Part shown: positions 18,559 to 28,869 of the stretch, one piece after another
Numbering within the stretch: the first letter of the stretch is position 1
How the letters are laid out: each line of letters starts with the position of its first letter
NCBI RefSeq assembly: GCF_030689305.1
Contig: NZ_JAUYVM010000005.1
Location: forward strand, 124,001-188,000
Length of the DNA stretch: 64,000 nucleotides
Direction: 5' to 3'
Source of the DNA: Vibrio penaeicida
GTDB lineage: Bacteria > Pseudomonadota > Gammaproteobacteria > Enterobacterales > Vibrionaceae
Program-made: the position numbers and the translations under genes
The notes under the pieces: model-generated
Database searches by the model: none
Told to the model about the DNA's origin: nothing
The model's input: the letters and a program-made list of their open reading frames with translations, nothing else

Positions 18559-19515
18559 TCACAATTTAACAACCACACTTCCTGCTTTGCGCCCTTCTTC
18601 CACACGACGATGAGCTTCCACCAACTTGTCGAATTCGAAAATCGAATCAATAACTGGGTTTAATTTATCGGTCTCAATCAGCGTTTTTATCTGATTCATG
18701 TCACTCTTTGTTTCGATAGCTAAACCACACACAACTTTTCTTCGCCCCCATATTCTCGTAGTCAGCATGCGATAAAAGTCAGTAAGACCACCTGATGCAG
18801 CAAGCCAAATTCCATCATTAGTGAGCAGATGCTTACAAGCTGAAAAATTAAGATTACCAACCGTATCATATATAATGTCGAATTCGCCGGATCTATCTTC
18901 AACCGCCCTTTCCGTGTAATCCCAAACATCGTGAGCACCAAGGGATTGGACGAGCGCTTTCTTTGCTAACTGGCATACGGCGGTCACTTCCATGCCTTTG
19001 TTTACCGCAATCTGAATACCGTAGCTACCCAGCGCGCCACCAGCACCATTAATAAGAATGCGCAAGTTCGGTCTTGCTGAAACCCGATGATGCAAAAAAT
19101 ACCAGGAAGCGGTCGCTCCAAAGGGAATGGATGCCGCTTGTTCAAAGGTTAAACTTGAAGGCATATGCGTTACGGCAGCCGATTCATCGAGCAGTAAATA
19201 CTCGGCATGTGCCCCCATTTCTGTTCCAGTGCCACCAAATACGCAGTCTCCAGTATTAAATTGGGTCACTGACTCCCCGATCGCCGCTATCTCCCCAGAA
19301 AACTCCGTTCCGAGTACTTGTTTCTTGGGTGTGAAAATGCCATTAAACAAGCGCACAGCCCATGGGTCAGCTTTACGCATCCGAACATCAGCCGATGACA
19401 CCGTTGTTGCCCGTACTTTAATCAAAATCTGATGTTTTTCTACAACGGGAATATCCAAATCCTTTGTTTGTAATACATCTGCATCACCGTACCGCTCATA
19501 TACCATAGCTTTCAT
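18559..19515 (-). CDS. NAD(P)-dependent medium-chain dehydrogenase/reductase
   Basis: A 318-residue MDR-family protein of the quinone oxidoreductase-like type. The N-terminal half is the GroES-like fold (VLGTEFSGEIAAIGESV), then a Rossmann fold with INGAGGALGSYGIQIA, and the C-terminal GKAGSVVVKL-type ending AGSVVVKL. The cysteine set that binds structural zinc in alcohol dehydrogenases is not evident, so a zinc-free reductase is more likely. It diverges from an AraC/GyrI regulator gene 165 bases away, which may control it. Substrate unknown. Confidence 0.85.
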   Translation of the reverse strand: MKAMVYERYGDADVLQTKDLDIPVVEKHQILIKVRATTVSSADVRMRKADPWAVRLFNGIFTPKKQVLGTEFSGEIAAIGESVTQFNTGDCVFGGTGTEMGAHAEYLLLDESAAVTHMPSSLTFEQAASIPFGATASWYFLHHRVSARPNLRILINGAGGALGSYGIQIAVNKGMEVTAVCQLAKKALVQSLGAHDVWDYTERAVEDRSGEFDIIYDTVGNLNFSACKHLLTNDGIWLAASGGLTDFYRMLTTRIWGRRKVVCGLAIETKSDMNQIKTLIETDKLNPVIDSIFEFDKLVEAHRRVEEGRKAGSVVVKL

Positions 19516-19680
19516 TATCTATCTTCCTAGCTCATTCACTCGCCTCACTTTAAAACGACAAAGAATCCTTAACTTGATAGTTTGTGCGGTACTGGTTACT
19601 TTTTTACTGGAGTCACAACTTGGCTCTGGTCAGGGTTTGGCTTAAATCACGATTCAACTCCATCGCTTTGGAAGGACGGC

Positions 19681-20577
19681 ATGTCACATTTAATCTCGCA
19701 GCTTCAAGAGTTGGTTGAACATATTGAATCTCACCTGGATGAAGACATCGACATCGCCCTGTTAGCCAAGCGATTTAGTATGTCACCGTGGCATTTTCAG
19801 CGAATGTTCAAAGGGTTAATTGGCGATACTTTAGGGGGATACATTCGTGGTCGACGGCTGACGCGAGCTGCGCAGCAATTGATTCATACCGAACTGGGAA
19901 TCATTGATATAGCGCTGAATGTAGGCTTTAGCTCCCACGAGGCATTTACACGTTCGTTCAAGCACTATTTTGCAATCACTCCGAAAAAGTTTCGCCAGCA
20001 AAGCCCTGTTGTAAACTTGAGAGAAAAGCCCGTTCTTACTCAATCACTTTTCTCTCACCTAAATAATGGCATGAAGCTTAAGCCAGAAATCATTCATCAG
20101 CCAGAATTGCTGCTGGTCGGTTTTGAAACCACCATTCCCTCTCCATTTACCTTTGAAGAGAGTTTTTGCGATTTACTCGAAGCGCCGTGGATGCAATTAT
20201 TGGGGAGGCGAGAAGAACTCAAACATGCAAAAGTCGACACCTACTACGGGCTGACTATTAGCCCTTCTGGCACTTTTTTAGAAGATGAAGTGACGTACCT
20301 TTCTGCGATGGAAGTATCCGATCGACAACTTATCCCTAGTGACATGAAGACTCATAGGCTCCCTCAGCAACATATTGCCGTATTTGAAGTAGAAGAGGTA
20401 AATGAGGACTCCGTTGGTAAAACCATGGATTACATTTATGGATACTGTCTGCCCAATTCAGAATACGAACGTGGCACAGGGCAAGATTACGAGTTGTTTG
20501 AAAACCTGAAAAACTTTACGTTACCTGAAATGAAATCCAAGTACATTATTCCCATTCGCTCCAAAACTAGATCTTGA
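19681..20577 (+). CDS. AraC-family regulator with GyrI-like effector domain
   Basis: The start is ATG 19681, preceded by GGAAGG at 19670-19675; an open frame continues back to TTG 19582 but its extra 33 residues do not look like the family. The 298-residue product has an N-terminal AraC helix-turn-helix pair (about 5-105; FSMSPWHFQRMFKG and GFSSHEAFTRSFKHYF) and a C-terminal GyrI-like/SOUL-type ligand domain (about 135-295). This is the Rob/SoxS-like order HTH then GyrI. It lies head-to-head with the MDR reductase gene, a plausible target. Confidence 0.9.
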   Translation: MSHLISQLQELVEHIESHLDEDIDIALLAKRFSMSPWHFQRMFKGLIGDTLGGYIRGRRLTRAAQQLIHTELGIIDIALNVGFSSHEAFTRSFKHYFAITPKKFRQQSPVVNLREKPVLTQSLFSHLNNGMKLKPEIIHQPELLLVGFETTIPSPFTFEESFCDLLEAPWMQLLGRREELKHAKVDTYYGLTISPSGTFLEDEVTYLSAMEVSDRQLIPSDMKTHRLPQQHIAVFEVEEVNEDSVGKTMDYIYGYCLPNSEYERGTGQDYELFENLKNFTLPEMKSKYIIPIRSKTRS

Positions 20578-20595
20578 TTAAAAGCAATACAAAAC

Positions 20596-20620
20596 GAAAA
20601 ACCCCGCCACAAGGGCGGGG
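20596..20620 (-). terminator. terminator of the porin gene
   Basis: CCCCGCC (20602-20608) and GGCGGGG (20614-20620) around ACAAG. The A run at 20597-20601 becomes the U tract when read leftward, so it ends the porin transcript. Confidence 0.88.
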
Positions 20621-20656
20621 TCAAAACTCTCAAAGTAGAAAAGGCAGTGGTAACTT

Positions 20657-21640
20657 TTAGAATTTAACTTCTAGACCTGCGGCATAACCCAGCTCAGTCT
20701 TAACCTTGTCACCGTTTGCTTCTTTAACATCAGCGTGACCTAGTTCTGCGTAAACTTTCACATTGCTGTGGAACTTGTGAGTTACGTTTGCGTAGAAGTT
20801 GTGTACTTTTGCAGCATCTTTTGCATCACCGTAGTCGTAACCACCAGCAATCGACGTTTTCTCATCAAGAGCATACGCTGCAGAAAGCTTAGCAATGTTG
20901 ATCTTGCCATCAACCGTTACTTTGTCGCCGCCGCTTAGCTTAGTTGTTGCGTAAGAAGCACCAACAGTAATCGCATCAAACGTACCTTTAACCTGCGCTA
21001 GTGCAGAGTTAGATTTTACGTTTTTCGCCGTTACTTTGCCGAAAGTAGCTGTATCCAACTTCACCTGCTGAAGGTAAACAGCCGCTTCTACGTTACCGAA
21101 CTTGTAGCCACCAGCAACATCGTAAGCAAACTTGTGCTCACCTTTAGTTTCTTTAACTTCAGCGTAAGAACCACCAACCCAAGCATTACCAAAAGTACCT
21201 GCGTACTTAGCAACTGAATCGCCAGAACCTACTGCTAACGTTTCAACTTCATCATCAAAGAACTTAATACCGAACTCGATGTCGTTAGAGATACCAGCAC
21301 CGTCGAAAGTCGTTGATTGACGACCAGCTGTAAATGTACCGAATTTGCTGTGCTGTAGACCAACGTATAGCTCGTCGTTCTCAACGTCTGTTTTTTCGAA
21401 TTTAAACGCCGCTTTACCGATAGCCGTTAGCTCGTCGTCTAGTTTAACGGTTGTTGTTGCGAACAAATCACCGTCATCTAGGCGGAATTTGTTTTCTGCG
21501 TTCTCGCCACGTTCTTTTTTGTACTGAACTTCAGCGGCACCACCAAGATCTAGCTTAACGCCATCCTTGTTGTAAATTTCTGCTGCGTTTACTGATGTTG
21601 CTGCAAGAGTTACTGCAACAGCTAGAATTGTCTTTTTCAT
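20657..21640 (-). CDS. OmpU-like trimeric outer-membrane porin
   Basis: Start ATG 21640 follows GGATGAATGATA; ATG 21646 would add two residues. The 327-residue product has a signal peptide cut after TSVNA/AEIYN, then the porin-4 pattern of alternating beta strands and acidic loops, with YVGLQHSKFGTFTAGRQST (the family's strand and turn before the constriction loop) and a C-terminal aromatic ending LGYAAGLEVKF. A final Phe is the BAM recognition residue. It forms a general diffusion pore for small solutes. It has its own terminator and a 270-base upstream region, so it is a monocistronic, probably highly expressed gene. Confidence 0.92.
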   Translation of the reverse strand: MKKTILAVAVTLAATSVNAAEIYNKDGVKLDLGGAAEVQYKKERGENAENKFRLDDGDLFATTTVKLDDELTAIGKAAFKFEKTDVENDELYVGLQHSKFGTFTAGRQSTTFDGAGISNDIEFGIKFFDDEVETLAVGSGDSVAKYAGTFGNAWVGGSYAEVKETKGEHKFAYDVAGGYKFGNVEAAVYLQQVKLDTATFGKVTAKNVKSNSALAQVKGTFDAITVGASYATTKLSGGDKVTVDGKINIAKLSAAYALDEKTSIAGGYDYGDAKDAAKVHNFYANVTHKFHSNVKVYAELGHADVKEANGDKVKTELGYAAGLEVKF

Positions 21641-21913
21641 TATCATTCATCCACTGCTAATTATATTTAATTGCAAAAGAATTCATTTGCGCAATGGATA
21701 TTAGACATAAGACGTTAGTTATCAATAGCTCCTTACTCACGCTTACACCATACAAACCAATCACTTACAACACCTTACGTTTCTCATCTTTCATTACACA
21801 GAGACGCAAATGTTTACAATTGACGAAGTAAAAAAGGTTGCGATGATAAGAGATAAGCTTTAGGAGTTTGGCGCACGGACTCGTTAGGTTATCGGGATTA
21901 CCTCCCCCAGTAT

Positions 21914-22246
21914 TTACGCTAAAGCAACGTAAACAAAGAGAGCGGTAAACGCACAGTGTAATGCCGAGACAGAATAAAGGATGAGATAAAATGGACGCTT
22001 TTGCGTTTTATGGCGAAACACTTCTCTACCAATAAGTGCACCAGGCCAGCCTCCCAACATCGCCAAGCCGTGCAATGTGGCTTCTTTCACTCGACGATTC
22101 CCTTTGATCGCTTGCCGTTTATCCCACCAGTAGAAAAAGAGCGTGAATAAACTCAAAAGCTGTGACACCAATAACCAATAAATTGGGAGGTGGCTATAAA
22201 ATAGAGAGATAAACAAGAATAACCAGTAGAAGACGGACAACTTCAC
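21914..22246 (-). CDS. DUF1294 membrane protein
   Basis: A 110-residue protein with an N-terminal pair of hydrophobic segments and one at the C-terminus, and the DUF1294 signature WWDKRQAIKGNRRVKEATLH followed by GGWPGALIG and FRHKTQK. It starts with GTG at 22246, set by GAGGAGG just upstream. Members are often fused to cold-shock domains; this one is stand-alone. Function unknown. Confidence 0.85.
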   Translation of the reverse strand: MKLSVFYWLFLFISLFYSHLPIYWLLVSQLLSLFTLFFYWWDKRQAIKGNRRVKEATLHGLAMLGGWPGALIGREVFRHKTQKRPFYLILYSVSALHCAFTALFVYVALA

Positions 22247-22277
22247 GGCACCTCCTCGGTTTTAAAGGGAATGTAAT

Positions 22278-22637
22278 ATGACAAGTGGAACCTGCCATTG
22301 TGGCAATATCACGCTGCAAGTAAAGACACTTCCAGATACTTTAACTCAATGCAACTGCTCTCACTGCTTTAGAGCAGCCCCTTTATACGGCTACTACACA
22401 TCGCGTGAAGTAGACGTGATCGTGACTTCTGGTGTAACCGATGGATACGAGTGGGGCGATCGAATGATTCATTTCCACCATTGCCCGATATGTAAAGTAC
22501 ATACCCATTACACGGCAACAGATAAAGCGGGAATGGATAGAGTGGGCGTGAATTTCCGATTGTTTGATAGAGAAATGGTTGAATCTATTCGTGTGCGGCG
22601 TTTTGATGGCGCGGATACATGGACGTTTCTGGATTAA
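22278..22637 (+). CDS. GFA-family zinc-binding protein
   Basis: A 119-residue protein of the Mss4-like GFA family (PF04828). Zinc cysteines are visible at the start (GTCHCGNITL), then CNCSHC, then HHCPICKVH. Members are named after glutathione-dependent formaldehyde-activating enzyme, but most have no proven reaction. It diverges from the DUF1294 gene, 31 bases apart. Confidence 0.88.
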   Translation: MTSGTCHCGNITLQVKTLPDTLTQCNCSHCFRAAPLYGYYTSREVDVIVTSGVTDGYEWGDRMIHFHHCPICKVHTHYTATDKAGMDRVGVNFRLFDREMVESIRVRRFDGADTWTFLD

Positions 22638-22681
22638 GGCGTTCCTAGGGTCTGTTGACGCGTTAATCTGCGTGACACAGA

Positions 22682-24346
22682 TTAACTCTTCATCATCGCT
22701 TCAAAGCTAATTTCATAGTGATTGTAAGACAGTATGGAAGGACCATGTTCACGACGTGTGACTACCGTGTCCTCACCAAATCTAACCGTTACACGGGAAT
22801 ACACTTTGTTTTTTACGGTGATGGTATTCGCCGAAAGCATTTGCTCAAATTCAAGTTCAACCGCATCGAGCTTTTTCTTGGTTCGAGTGAGTAGATCGTT
22901 GTTTTTTTCTTTTAAAGACGCAACGTTATCCACCATATCTTGAGTCCGCTCGGATTTAGGTGTTTTGGAAAGCTCCAATTCCGCCCGAACCACCTTCATG
23001 GTTTCTTCTTGAACTTTTTTATAGTTCTCTTTCAGCTTTTCAATACCCGCTTTGTACTTTTTATAGCGGGCACAAGCTTCCACATTGGTGACAGAATCAC
23101 CTTCAACGCCCAAGTTCACGCAGGTAATCTTTCCACCGACTTGGGTGTTGCCTCCACTCAGCGTTCCCTGTTTGCCATTCGCATCGCAGACGCTTAAATC
23201 GCCGCCACAACGGACTTCGTTTTGCAGGCTATGGATAGCAAGGGTAATGTCATCGTGAGCTTGTACCGTTGTATACTGAGCATATTTACTCGTAATGGAG
23301 CCGCCAGAACGGACAACACAGGCATTCTCTTCACCTTCTGCAACTGGGCGACCAATAATACCTTTTGCCGCGGTAATATCTCCGTGAGCCTGAACATCTG
23401 CCGATTCAATAAAACCGCCCACAGTGATAGAGCCAGTAGCAAGTACCTTCATACCGGGTTCAATATCACCCGTAATCACGACACAACCTTTGAATTTAAT
23501 ATGACCTGTCGATACATCGACCTTGCTTAAACACAACGCATTATCGACTTCAACACTTGAGCCTTTTTTCATGACCGGCATTCCAGACACAGATGCTCGT
23601 AGTAAGTTGGGGTTCTTCTTGCATATGTAGGTGCCCTTCCCTTCTCGCAATAATTTGTCGGTTCCGGGTTTAGGGGGGATAGCTTTGCCACAGACAGTAA
23701 AACCAGGCGTGCCTTTCGTCGCCGGCTTACGCCGCAAAAGCTCTTCATTTTCGGCAACCGTAATGGTTTCGCCGAGATTACGCATATCAACACGGTGAGT
23801 AACCGTATTAATTTCTTGTGGTCTGAGTACGCGGCTGTTGATATCGGGGAATAGAGAAATGAATTCCGCATCTTTTCCGTCTACAGGTCGCTTACCAATG
23901 GCAACAGCCTGAGAAAACTCTTGCCCAGGTGGTACTTTATGGCTCATCGCCAACACCTTTTTAAGCGCGAGTTTATTGATGCCTTTGGTGACATGTGCCG
24001 CGGATAGCGCTTCTACAATTTCGCTACCTCGAAGTGCTCGACCTCCTTGGGCACCTTGCACAATCATGCGCGCGATCATATCGTCATCTTCAAGCTCAAC
24101 AGTCACTCTCGCATTTTTACGATACGCAACCTTGATACCCTGAAACGCTTCTTTTTTTGCCTTACGGGCAGCACTAACAAACGTCTTTACGGCACCATCG
24201 TCTAAGAAGAAAGAAGCAGCACCCAAATTTTCGATGGCGTGATCAAGTCCCAGCTCACCGAAGTCAGACTCTACAGCCATATCGGTGGGCATCTGTGCTA
24301 TGACACTTTGATCATCATCTGAAAGTCGGATGAACTCTTTCCACAT
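22682..24346 (-). CDS. FapA/DUF342-family protein
   Basis: A 554-residue protein of the DUF342/FapA family: an N-terminal FapA domain (about 70-240) and a beta-helical repeat region with glycine-rich turns (GCVVITGDIEPGMKVLATGSITVGGFIE and following), then a coiled-coil part (about 440-500) and a C-terminal beta part. Related Vibrio proteins are linked to polar flagellum or chemosensory functions, but no specific job is assigned here. It is at the end of the chemosensory region, 277 bases beyond the REC-PP2C gene on the same strand; whether it is in the same transcript is not clear. An inverted repeat (GTTAATCTG/CAGATTAAC) spans its stop. Confidence 0.82.
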   Translation of the reverse strand: MWKEFIRLSDDDQSVIAQMPTDMAVESDFGELGLDHAIENLGAASFFLDDGAVKTFVSAARKAKKEAFQGIKVAYRKNARVTVELEDDDMIARMIVQGAQGGRALRGSEIVEALSAAHVTKGINKLALKKVLAMSHKVPPGQEFSQAVAIGKRPVDGKDAEFISLFPDINSRVLRPQEINTVTHRVDMRNLGETITVAENEELLRRKPATKGTPGFTVCGKAIPPKPGTDKLLREGKGTYICKKNPNLLRASVSGMPVMKKGSSVEVDNALCLSKVDVSTGHIKFKGCVVITGDIEPGMKVLATGSITVGGFIESADVQAHGDITAAKGIIGRPVAEGEENACVVRSGGSITSKYAQYTTVQAHDDITLAIHSLQNEVRCGGDLSVCDANGKQGTLSGGNTQVGGKITCVNLGVEGDSVTNVEACARYKKYKAGIEKLKENYKKVQEETMKVVRAELELSKTPKSERTQDMVDNVASLKEKNNDLLTRTKKKLDAVELEFEQMLSANTITVKNKVYSRVTVRFGEDTVVTRREHGPSILSYNHYEISFEAMMKS

Positions 24347-24623
24347 AGTCCGTCACTCAAAAATAAGACACCATTTCTGGAATGAGTGTAACGAATTTGC
24401 CCAGAGATTTAACAAAAACATGCGCGTTTTCCGGCTGTGGTCACTAATACAAGCACATCAACTCCACCACAGTGAGAATATTCAATATTTAGCTCACGAC
24501 ATTTTCATCTCTAAATGTTGATTATTAAAATTCCAGCTACATATTCTTTAAATCACACTAATAAAGCAAACATTCGACTACACCATCAATGCCAGTAATT
24601 ATATAAGTAGCTCAAATAAAACG

Positions 24624-26294
24624 CTAATATTGGCTAAATTGATACACGGCTTTCACTTTTTTGCCGCAGTTGGAATACTCGAGTGATTCGCACAACTCCG
24701 AAACCAACACAATCCCCCGACCATAGCTGTTTTCATCAGAAACCATACTTACGTTATGGTAATTGAAACCTTCACCAGTATGCTCAATTGTCATACCCAA
24801 CTGATTGATCTCAGGCAAATATTCAAGTTCCAGTGTTAGCATGGCATCCTCGTTGAGGTCTTGTAGCCTTTCTTCTCGTAACTGGTAATACGTAAAAAAC
24901 CCTTCCTCATCATTTTTGAGTTTTGAGTCTAACCCTAATAAGCCGTGTTCAATGGCATTAGCAAAGAGCTCTGACAAGACTGAGCAAACTAAATCAAGGT
25001 TGGGACCTCCGCTCACAATGCCAGAAATGTAATGACGAACCTCCGCCATGACCGTCACACCACTTAGCACGTCTTTCGGGAAGCTTAACCGAGTATTCAA
25101 TGGCACTTTGCCAACAAAGGGCAATTCAGCGTCAGGGGTTTGCCCAGCTTCATTGTGAATAGGGAATGTCATGGTAAGAATAGAAAGATCATCATCCTTG
25201 CTTTTGTTAGAAAAAACGTTCACTGCTTCATACAAAGAAGGGATTATTGCGGCGGGCTCACACTCATTAAGTACATGTTTGAGCCTATCTTCACCGAACT
25301 GCTCTCCAGAGGGACTCGCCGCTTCGGTCACACCGTCGGTATAACAAACTATTTGTTGTCCTGGTTCTAGGCGAAGGTGCACGAGATTGGTTTCAAATTC
25401 TTCACCGCTCAATACGCCAAGCGGCATATGAGTGGATGTGAGGTTATTGATTATTTTTCCAGAAGAATCGAGAATATAGCTGTCTGGCAGACCGCCTCCC
25501 CACCACGTGACATCAAGCCCGTTTGCACTGATTTCAAATACGTTTGCTGCAACCATCATCCCTAAGGGTAGAAAGCGCACTAAAGACGTGTTGATTTCTT
25601 CTAAAATCTCACCAAGAGACATGCCTTTGGAAGCCATTGAGAAAAAGGCTCTCGTGGCAGGAATTGTCGAAATAGCCGCGGGTAAACCATGACCAGTCGC
25701 ATCAGCGATCATCACGTAAACCCCACCTTGAGGGCGATTAGCCACAACAATCAAATCCCCATTAAACACGGTAGAGGGGTTAGATATGTATTCGATGCCG
25801 TCGATATTTTTATACATATCTTCAGCAAGATTGGTGAAAATGGATTCAGAAATGGCGTAATCGTACTTCACCTGCTCCCGGAATTTACTCAATTCATCTC
25901 GTTGCTTACTCACTTCGCTATGCATTTTCGCCACGCGATAGTGCGCCTGCACTTTTGCAAGGAGTGTACTTCTTCCTACAGGTTTAAGAATGAAATCATC
26001 CCCATAAAAAAGACAGCGACCGAACGAATCACGATCATCCAAAACGGTTAAGAAGATGATGGGCATGTGTACGTCGGGGAATTCTTCGCGAATCTCTTTG
26101 GCCGTCGTAAAGCCGTCTTTCACTGGCATCATAACGTCCATAAGGATCACATCGGGAAGGCTTTCTGCTTCTTTTAATGCGTCTACTACACCTTCGCCAT
26201 TCTCAAATAGGATAATCTCTTCTGCAATGCTGGTCAGCATGTAGCGAAACATTTCCCGATTGGTTTTTTGATCATCAACAATCAGCACTCTCAT
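24624..26294 (-). CDS. response regulator fused to PP2C phosphatase and anti-sigma-type kinase domain
   Basis: A 556-residue three-domain protein. Residues 1-120 are a receiver domain (DD at 7-8, phospho-acceptor Asp 53 in ILMDVMMP, Lys in FILKPVG). About 175-380 form a SpoIIE/PP2C phosphatase (MIADATGHGLPAA). About 400-556 form a GHKL/RsbW-type HATPase (N-box SVLSELFANAIEHG). So one protein holds a phosphorelay input, a phosphatase that could dephosphorylate a STAS protein, and a kinase that could phosphorylate it. The STAS gene lies 21 bases upstream and is the obvious partner. The architecture and order match a V. cholerae gene near VCA1086, from memory. Confidence 0.9.
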   Translation of the reverse strand: MRVLIVDDQKTNREMFRYMLTSIAEEIILFENGEGVVDALKEAESLPDVILMDVMMPVKDGFTTAKEIREEFPDVHMPIIFLTVLDDRDSFGRCLFYGDDFILKPVGRSTLLAKVQAHYRVAKMHSEVSKQRDELSKFREQVKYDYAISESIFTNLAEDMYKNIDGIEYISNPSTVFNGDLIVVANRPQGGVYVMIADATGHGLPAAISTIPATRAFFSMASKGMSLGEILEEINTSLVRFLPLGMMVAANVFEISANGLDVTWWGGGLPDSYILDSSGKIINNLTSTHMPLGVLSGEEFETNLVHLRLEPGQQIVCYTDGVTEAASPSGEQFGEDRLKHVLNECEPAAIIPSLYEAVNVFSNKSKDDDLSILTMTFPIHNEAGQTPDAELPFVGKVPLNTRLSFPKDVLSGVTVMAEVRHYISGIVSGGPNLDLVCSVLSELFANAIEHGLLGLDSKLKNDEEGFFTYYQLREERLQDLNEDAMLTLELEYLPEINQLGMTIEHTGEGFNYHNVSMVSDENSYGRGIVLVSELCESLEYSNCGKKVKAVYQFSQY

Positions 26295-26315
26295 AACCTA
26301 GCCCTCCTGAATTCG

Positions 26316-26615
26316 TTATTCGATTGAGAATTTCTTATCAAATCTCGATATCAGTAGAATCTTTTTCACTTGAGGCATGCTGTTGGTAATGACGATATCA
26401 CCATCTTGCTGTTGTAAGAATTTATGCATATTGAGTAGCATGCCTAGACCGGCACTGTCGATGTAATCGACTTTTCGGAAGTCGACCACAAAACGATACC
26501 CTTTTTGCTGGCTGTAACTTTGGCGAAATTCGTGAACCAAATTAAACCCAAATGCCCCTTCAACCGAAATGACGACGCGTCTTTGGTTGTTATCTATTTC
26601 AGCGGATACTGACAT
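26316..26615 (-). CDS. STAS-domain anti-sigma-factor antagonist
   Basis: A 99-residue single STAS domain of SpoIIAA/RsbV type. The phosphorylatable Ser is present in YIDSAGLGML (Ser 54). With the next gene (kinase plus phosphatase in one polypeptide) it makes a partner-switch pair. It lies between a membrane chemoreceptor gene (11 bases) and the REC-PP2C-HATPase gene (21 bases), so the switch is probably driven by the chemosensory complex. Confidence 0.92.
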   Translation of the reverse strand: MSVSAEIDNNQRRVVISVEGAFGFNLVHEFRQSYSQQKGYRFVVDFRKVDYIDSAGLGMLLNMHKFLQQQDGDIVITNSMPQVKKILLISRFDKKFSIE

Positions 26616-26626
26616 AGTTCTTCTCC

Positions 26627-27796
26627 CTAGAATAATTCCACTTCACCTTCATCAATACCGGATTGCTGTGCTGCTGCTTCTCCGCGGTTTTGAGCATGAC
26701 CCATTAGGTCTTCAATACCTTGTATCAACTCTGAAAGCTCTATTTCTCGCCTGTTAAACTTGCCCATTAGAACCGTCATTTCTTCCAAAGCATGGGCACT
26801 GCGCTCTGCATGTTGACCTTGTTGGGCGACAATATCGGCGAATTGCAGTGCGCGAATCCCGTTGCTCACCTGCTCAGCAAGTTCACTTCCCATTGCTCGC
26901 AATTTGTCGACTTCTTCCTTAATCTCAACGTTTACCTGTTGCACGCCTTGCAACATATCTTCCACTTGATCTTTCGAGTCGATCGCGACAGTCATATCAA
27001 TTGAGGCGATCTCACCAACCGTTTCATTCGCTTCATTGATCGTGCCTTGGGCGATCGTGATCTCTTTTTGTATCTGCCCGTTCAAATCTTCTGCTTTAAG
27101 AGACAAATTCCTCACCTCTTGGGCGACAACAGCAAACCCTCTCCCTGCGTCTCCTGCTCGCGCGGCTTCAATAGCGGCATTCAGTGCCAACAAATTGGTT
27201 TGCTCTGATAACCCTTGGACTTGGTCCAATAGGCGAAATACGTTGTCCAATTTTGATGACATGTCATGAATGCTGTGTACAGCGGTGATGCTTTTTTCCG
27301 AAACACTGACAAGAATCTCAATGTATTGAGCGAATATTTTTTCTGTTTTAGGGAGTACTTGCGTCAGGCTGTATTTGCTGTCTTGATTGGCTAAAAGGTT
27401 ATTCACCAAAGTCTCTGAGACGAGGCTTTGACGCTGCGAGACTTCTTGCAAGCCGAAGAAGCTATCATTGAGTGTCACAACAGATTCATCTATCACTCCA
27501 CGCTGCTTATCTAAACTCTCTTTTATGTGAGGAAGTTCTTCTTCCATCAGATGCTTAATTTCATCAAGCTGAACTCGTCGATCTGAAATCGGTTCAACGC
27601 TGTTTTCTGACCCCGCATCAAATGACTTGATCTCCTTTTGTGGTGACTTAATAAGCACCCAAGGTGTGGCTGCGATCACCACAGAGAGCGCAACCACCCA
27701 CACTGAAGATACTTCCATAGCAACGAAACTGAGCCCCAACACCTGTAAGCCTAATATGAGCCACCACTTCGTCACGAAATTTGTTATTTTTTGCAT
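26627..27796 (-). CDS. membrane-anchored methyl-accepting chemotaxis protein without sensor domain
   Basis: A 389-residue receptor with two adjacent hydrophobic segments (about 8-47) and no periplasmic or PAS domain between them. A coiled coil follows, then the MCP hairpin tip ([20 protein letters not shown], about 190-230). It ends EGEVELF, similar to the acidic-aromatic tail of the large receptor at 30363-33170, perhaps a tether for CheR. The downstream STAS gene is 11 bases away. Confidence 0.85.
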   Translation of the reverse strand: MQKITNFVTKWWLILGLQVLGLSFVAMEVSSVWVVALSVVIAATPWVLIKSPQKEIKSFDAGSENSVEPISDRRVQLDEIKHLMEEELPHIKESLDKQRGVIDESVVTLNDSFFGLQEVSQRQSLVSETLVNNLLANQDSKYSLTQVLPKTEKIFAQYIEILVSVSEKSITAVHSIHDMSSKLDNVFRLLDQVQGLSEQTNLLALNAAIEAARAGDAGRGFAVVAQEVRNLSLKAEDLNGQIQKEITIAQGTINEANETVGEIASIDMTVAIDSKDQVEDMLQGVQQVNVEIKEEVDKLRAMGSELAEQVSNGIRALQFADIVAQQGQHAERSAHALEEMTVLMGKFNRREIELSELIQGIEDLMGHAQNRGEAAAQQSGIDEGEVELF

Positions 27797-27825
27797 TGTT
27801 ATAGACCCCTTAAATTCAGAAGTAT

Positions 27826-28869
27826 TTAGGAAGAAAACAACGTGTCACATATCAGTTTTGGGATTTTATTCAGTGACACTACTTTTTCTACTGCTCCTAC
27901 TTCTACCGCGACACGCGGCATTCCCCATACCACAGAGGACTGCTCATCCTGCGCTATCGTAAATGCACCTGCATTGTTCATGTTCAGCATTCCTGCAGCT
28001 CCATCCTGTCCCATTCCCGTAAGAATCACTCCGATGGCTCTGTCTTTTAGTGTTTCCGCTATTGCATCAAACATGACATCAACAGACGGCTTGTGACGGT
28101 TAACGGGAGGGCGATCATCCAGTTCGCAATACAAGCATCCACCTCTCTTCACAATTACCATGTGCTGATCGCCAGGCGCAACATACGCACAACCGTTCAC
28201 AAGTGGAGCTGAGTCCACAGCAAGGTCTCGCACCGTCATTTCACTTGCATCATCAAGCCGCTGGGCAAACGAAGGTGTAAACAACGCACTAATATGCTGA
28301 GTGATGACGATGGGTGGTAGGTTCGATGGCAAAGACGACAATACCGATCGGACGGCTTCCGTCCCTCCTGTCGAGGCACCAATGGCAATCAAATCGAACC
28401 GCTTGCTTTTGTGTTTTACTTTTTCTTGCTTTTCAGCCTGATGATTATTGTGCTGCTGTTTTACGTTCGCCCCTGCCGCCATTTTGACTTTGGCATTGAC
28501 CATTTGTTTGTAGTGAATCATCTCTGCCGTGTTTTCTACGGCAGGTTTAGGAAAGTAATCGACGGCACCTATTTCTAAGGCTTCAAGTGTGATGTCGGCA
28601 CCATGCTGAGTTAGAGTAGAAATCATGACGACGGGCATAGGGCGCAGTCGCATGAGGTTTTTAAGAAATTGCACGCCATTCATCTTCGGCATTTCAATAT
28701 CTAAGGTCAGCACATCAGGGTTATGCTGCTTAATAAGATCTCGAGCTTCATAAGGGTTTTCTGCTGCCGCCACAACGGTCAACTGAGGATCGGATTCAAT
28801 GATCTCCGTTAGCAGCGCTCTGAATACAGGGGAGTCATCAACGATCATTACTTTTAGTTTTTTATTCAT
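27826..28869 (-). CDS. cheB: chemotaxis methylesterase CheB
   Basis: A 347-residue protein with a receiver domain (1-120; Asp in [13 protein letters not shown]) and a methylesterase domain (about 155-345): catalytic Ser in [12 protein letters not shown], His in [10 protein letters not shown], Asp in [14 protein letters not shown]. It removes methyl groups from receptor glutamates. The start is ATG 28869, which shares its A with the TGA stop of cheD. Confidence 0.95.
   Translation of the reverse strand: MNKKLKVMIVDDSPVFRALLTEIIESDPQLTVVAAAENPYEARDLIKQHNPDVLTLDIEMPKMNGVQFLKNLMRLRPMPVVMISTLTQHGADITLEALEIGAVDYFPKPAVENTAEMIHYKQMVNAKVKMAAGANVKQQHNNHQAEKQEKVKHKSKRFDLIAIGASTGGTEAVRSVLSSLPSNLPPIVITQHISALFTPSFAQRLDDASEMTVRDLAVDSAPLVNGCAYVAPGDQHMVIVKRGGCLYCELDDRPPVNRHKPSVDVMFDAIAETLKDRAIGVILTGMGQDGAAGMLNMNNAGAFTIAQDEQSSVVWGMPRVAVEVGAVEKVVSLNKIPKLICDTLFSS

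Noticed and set aside
22660..22690. Intrinsic terminator at the fapA-like gene end
   Set aside because: There is an inverted repeat (GTTAATCTG/CAGATTAAC), but it overlaps the stop codon and has no T run.
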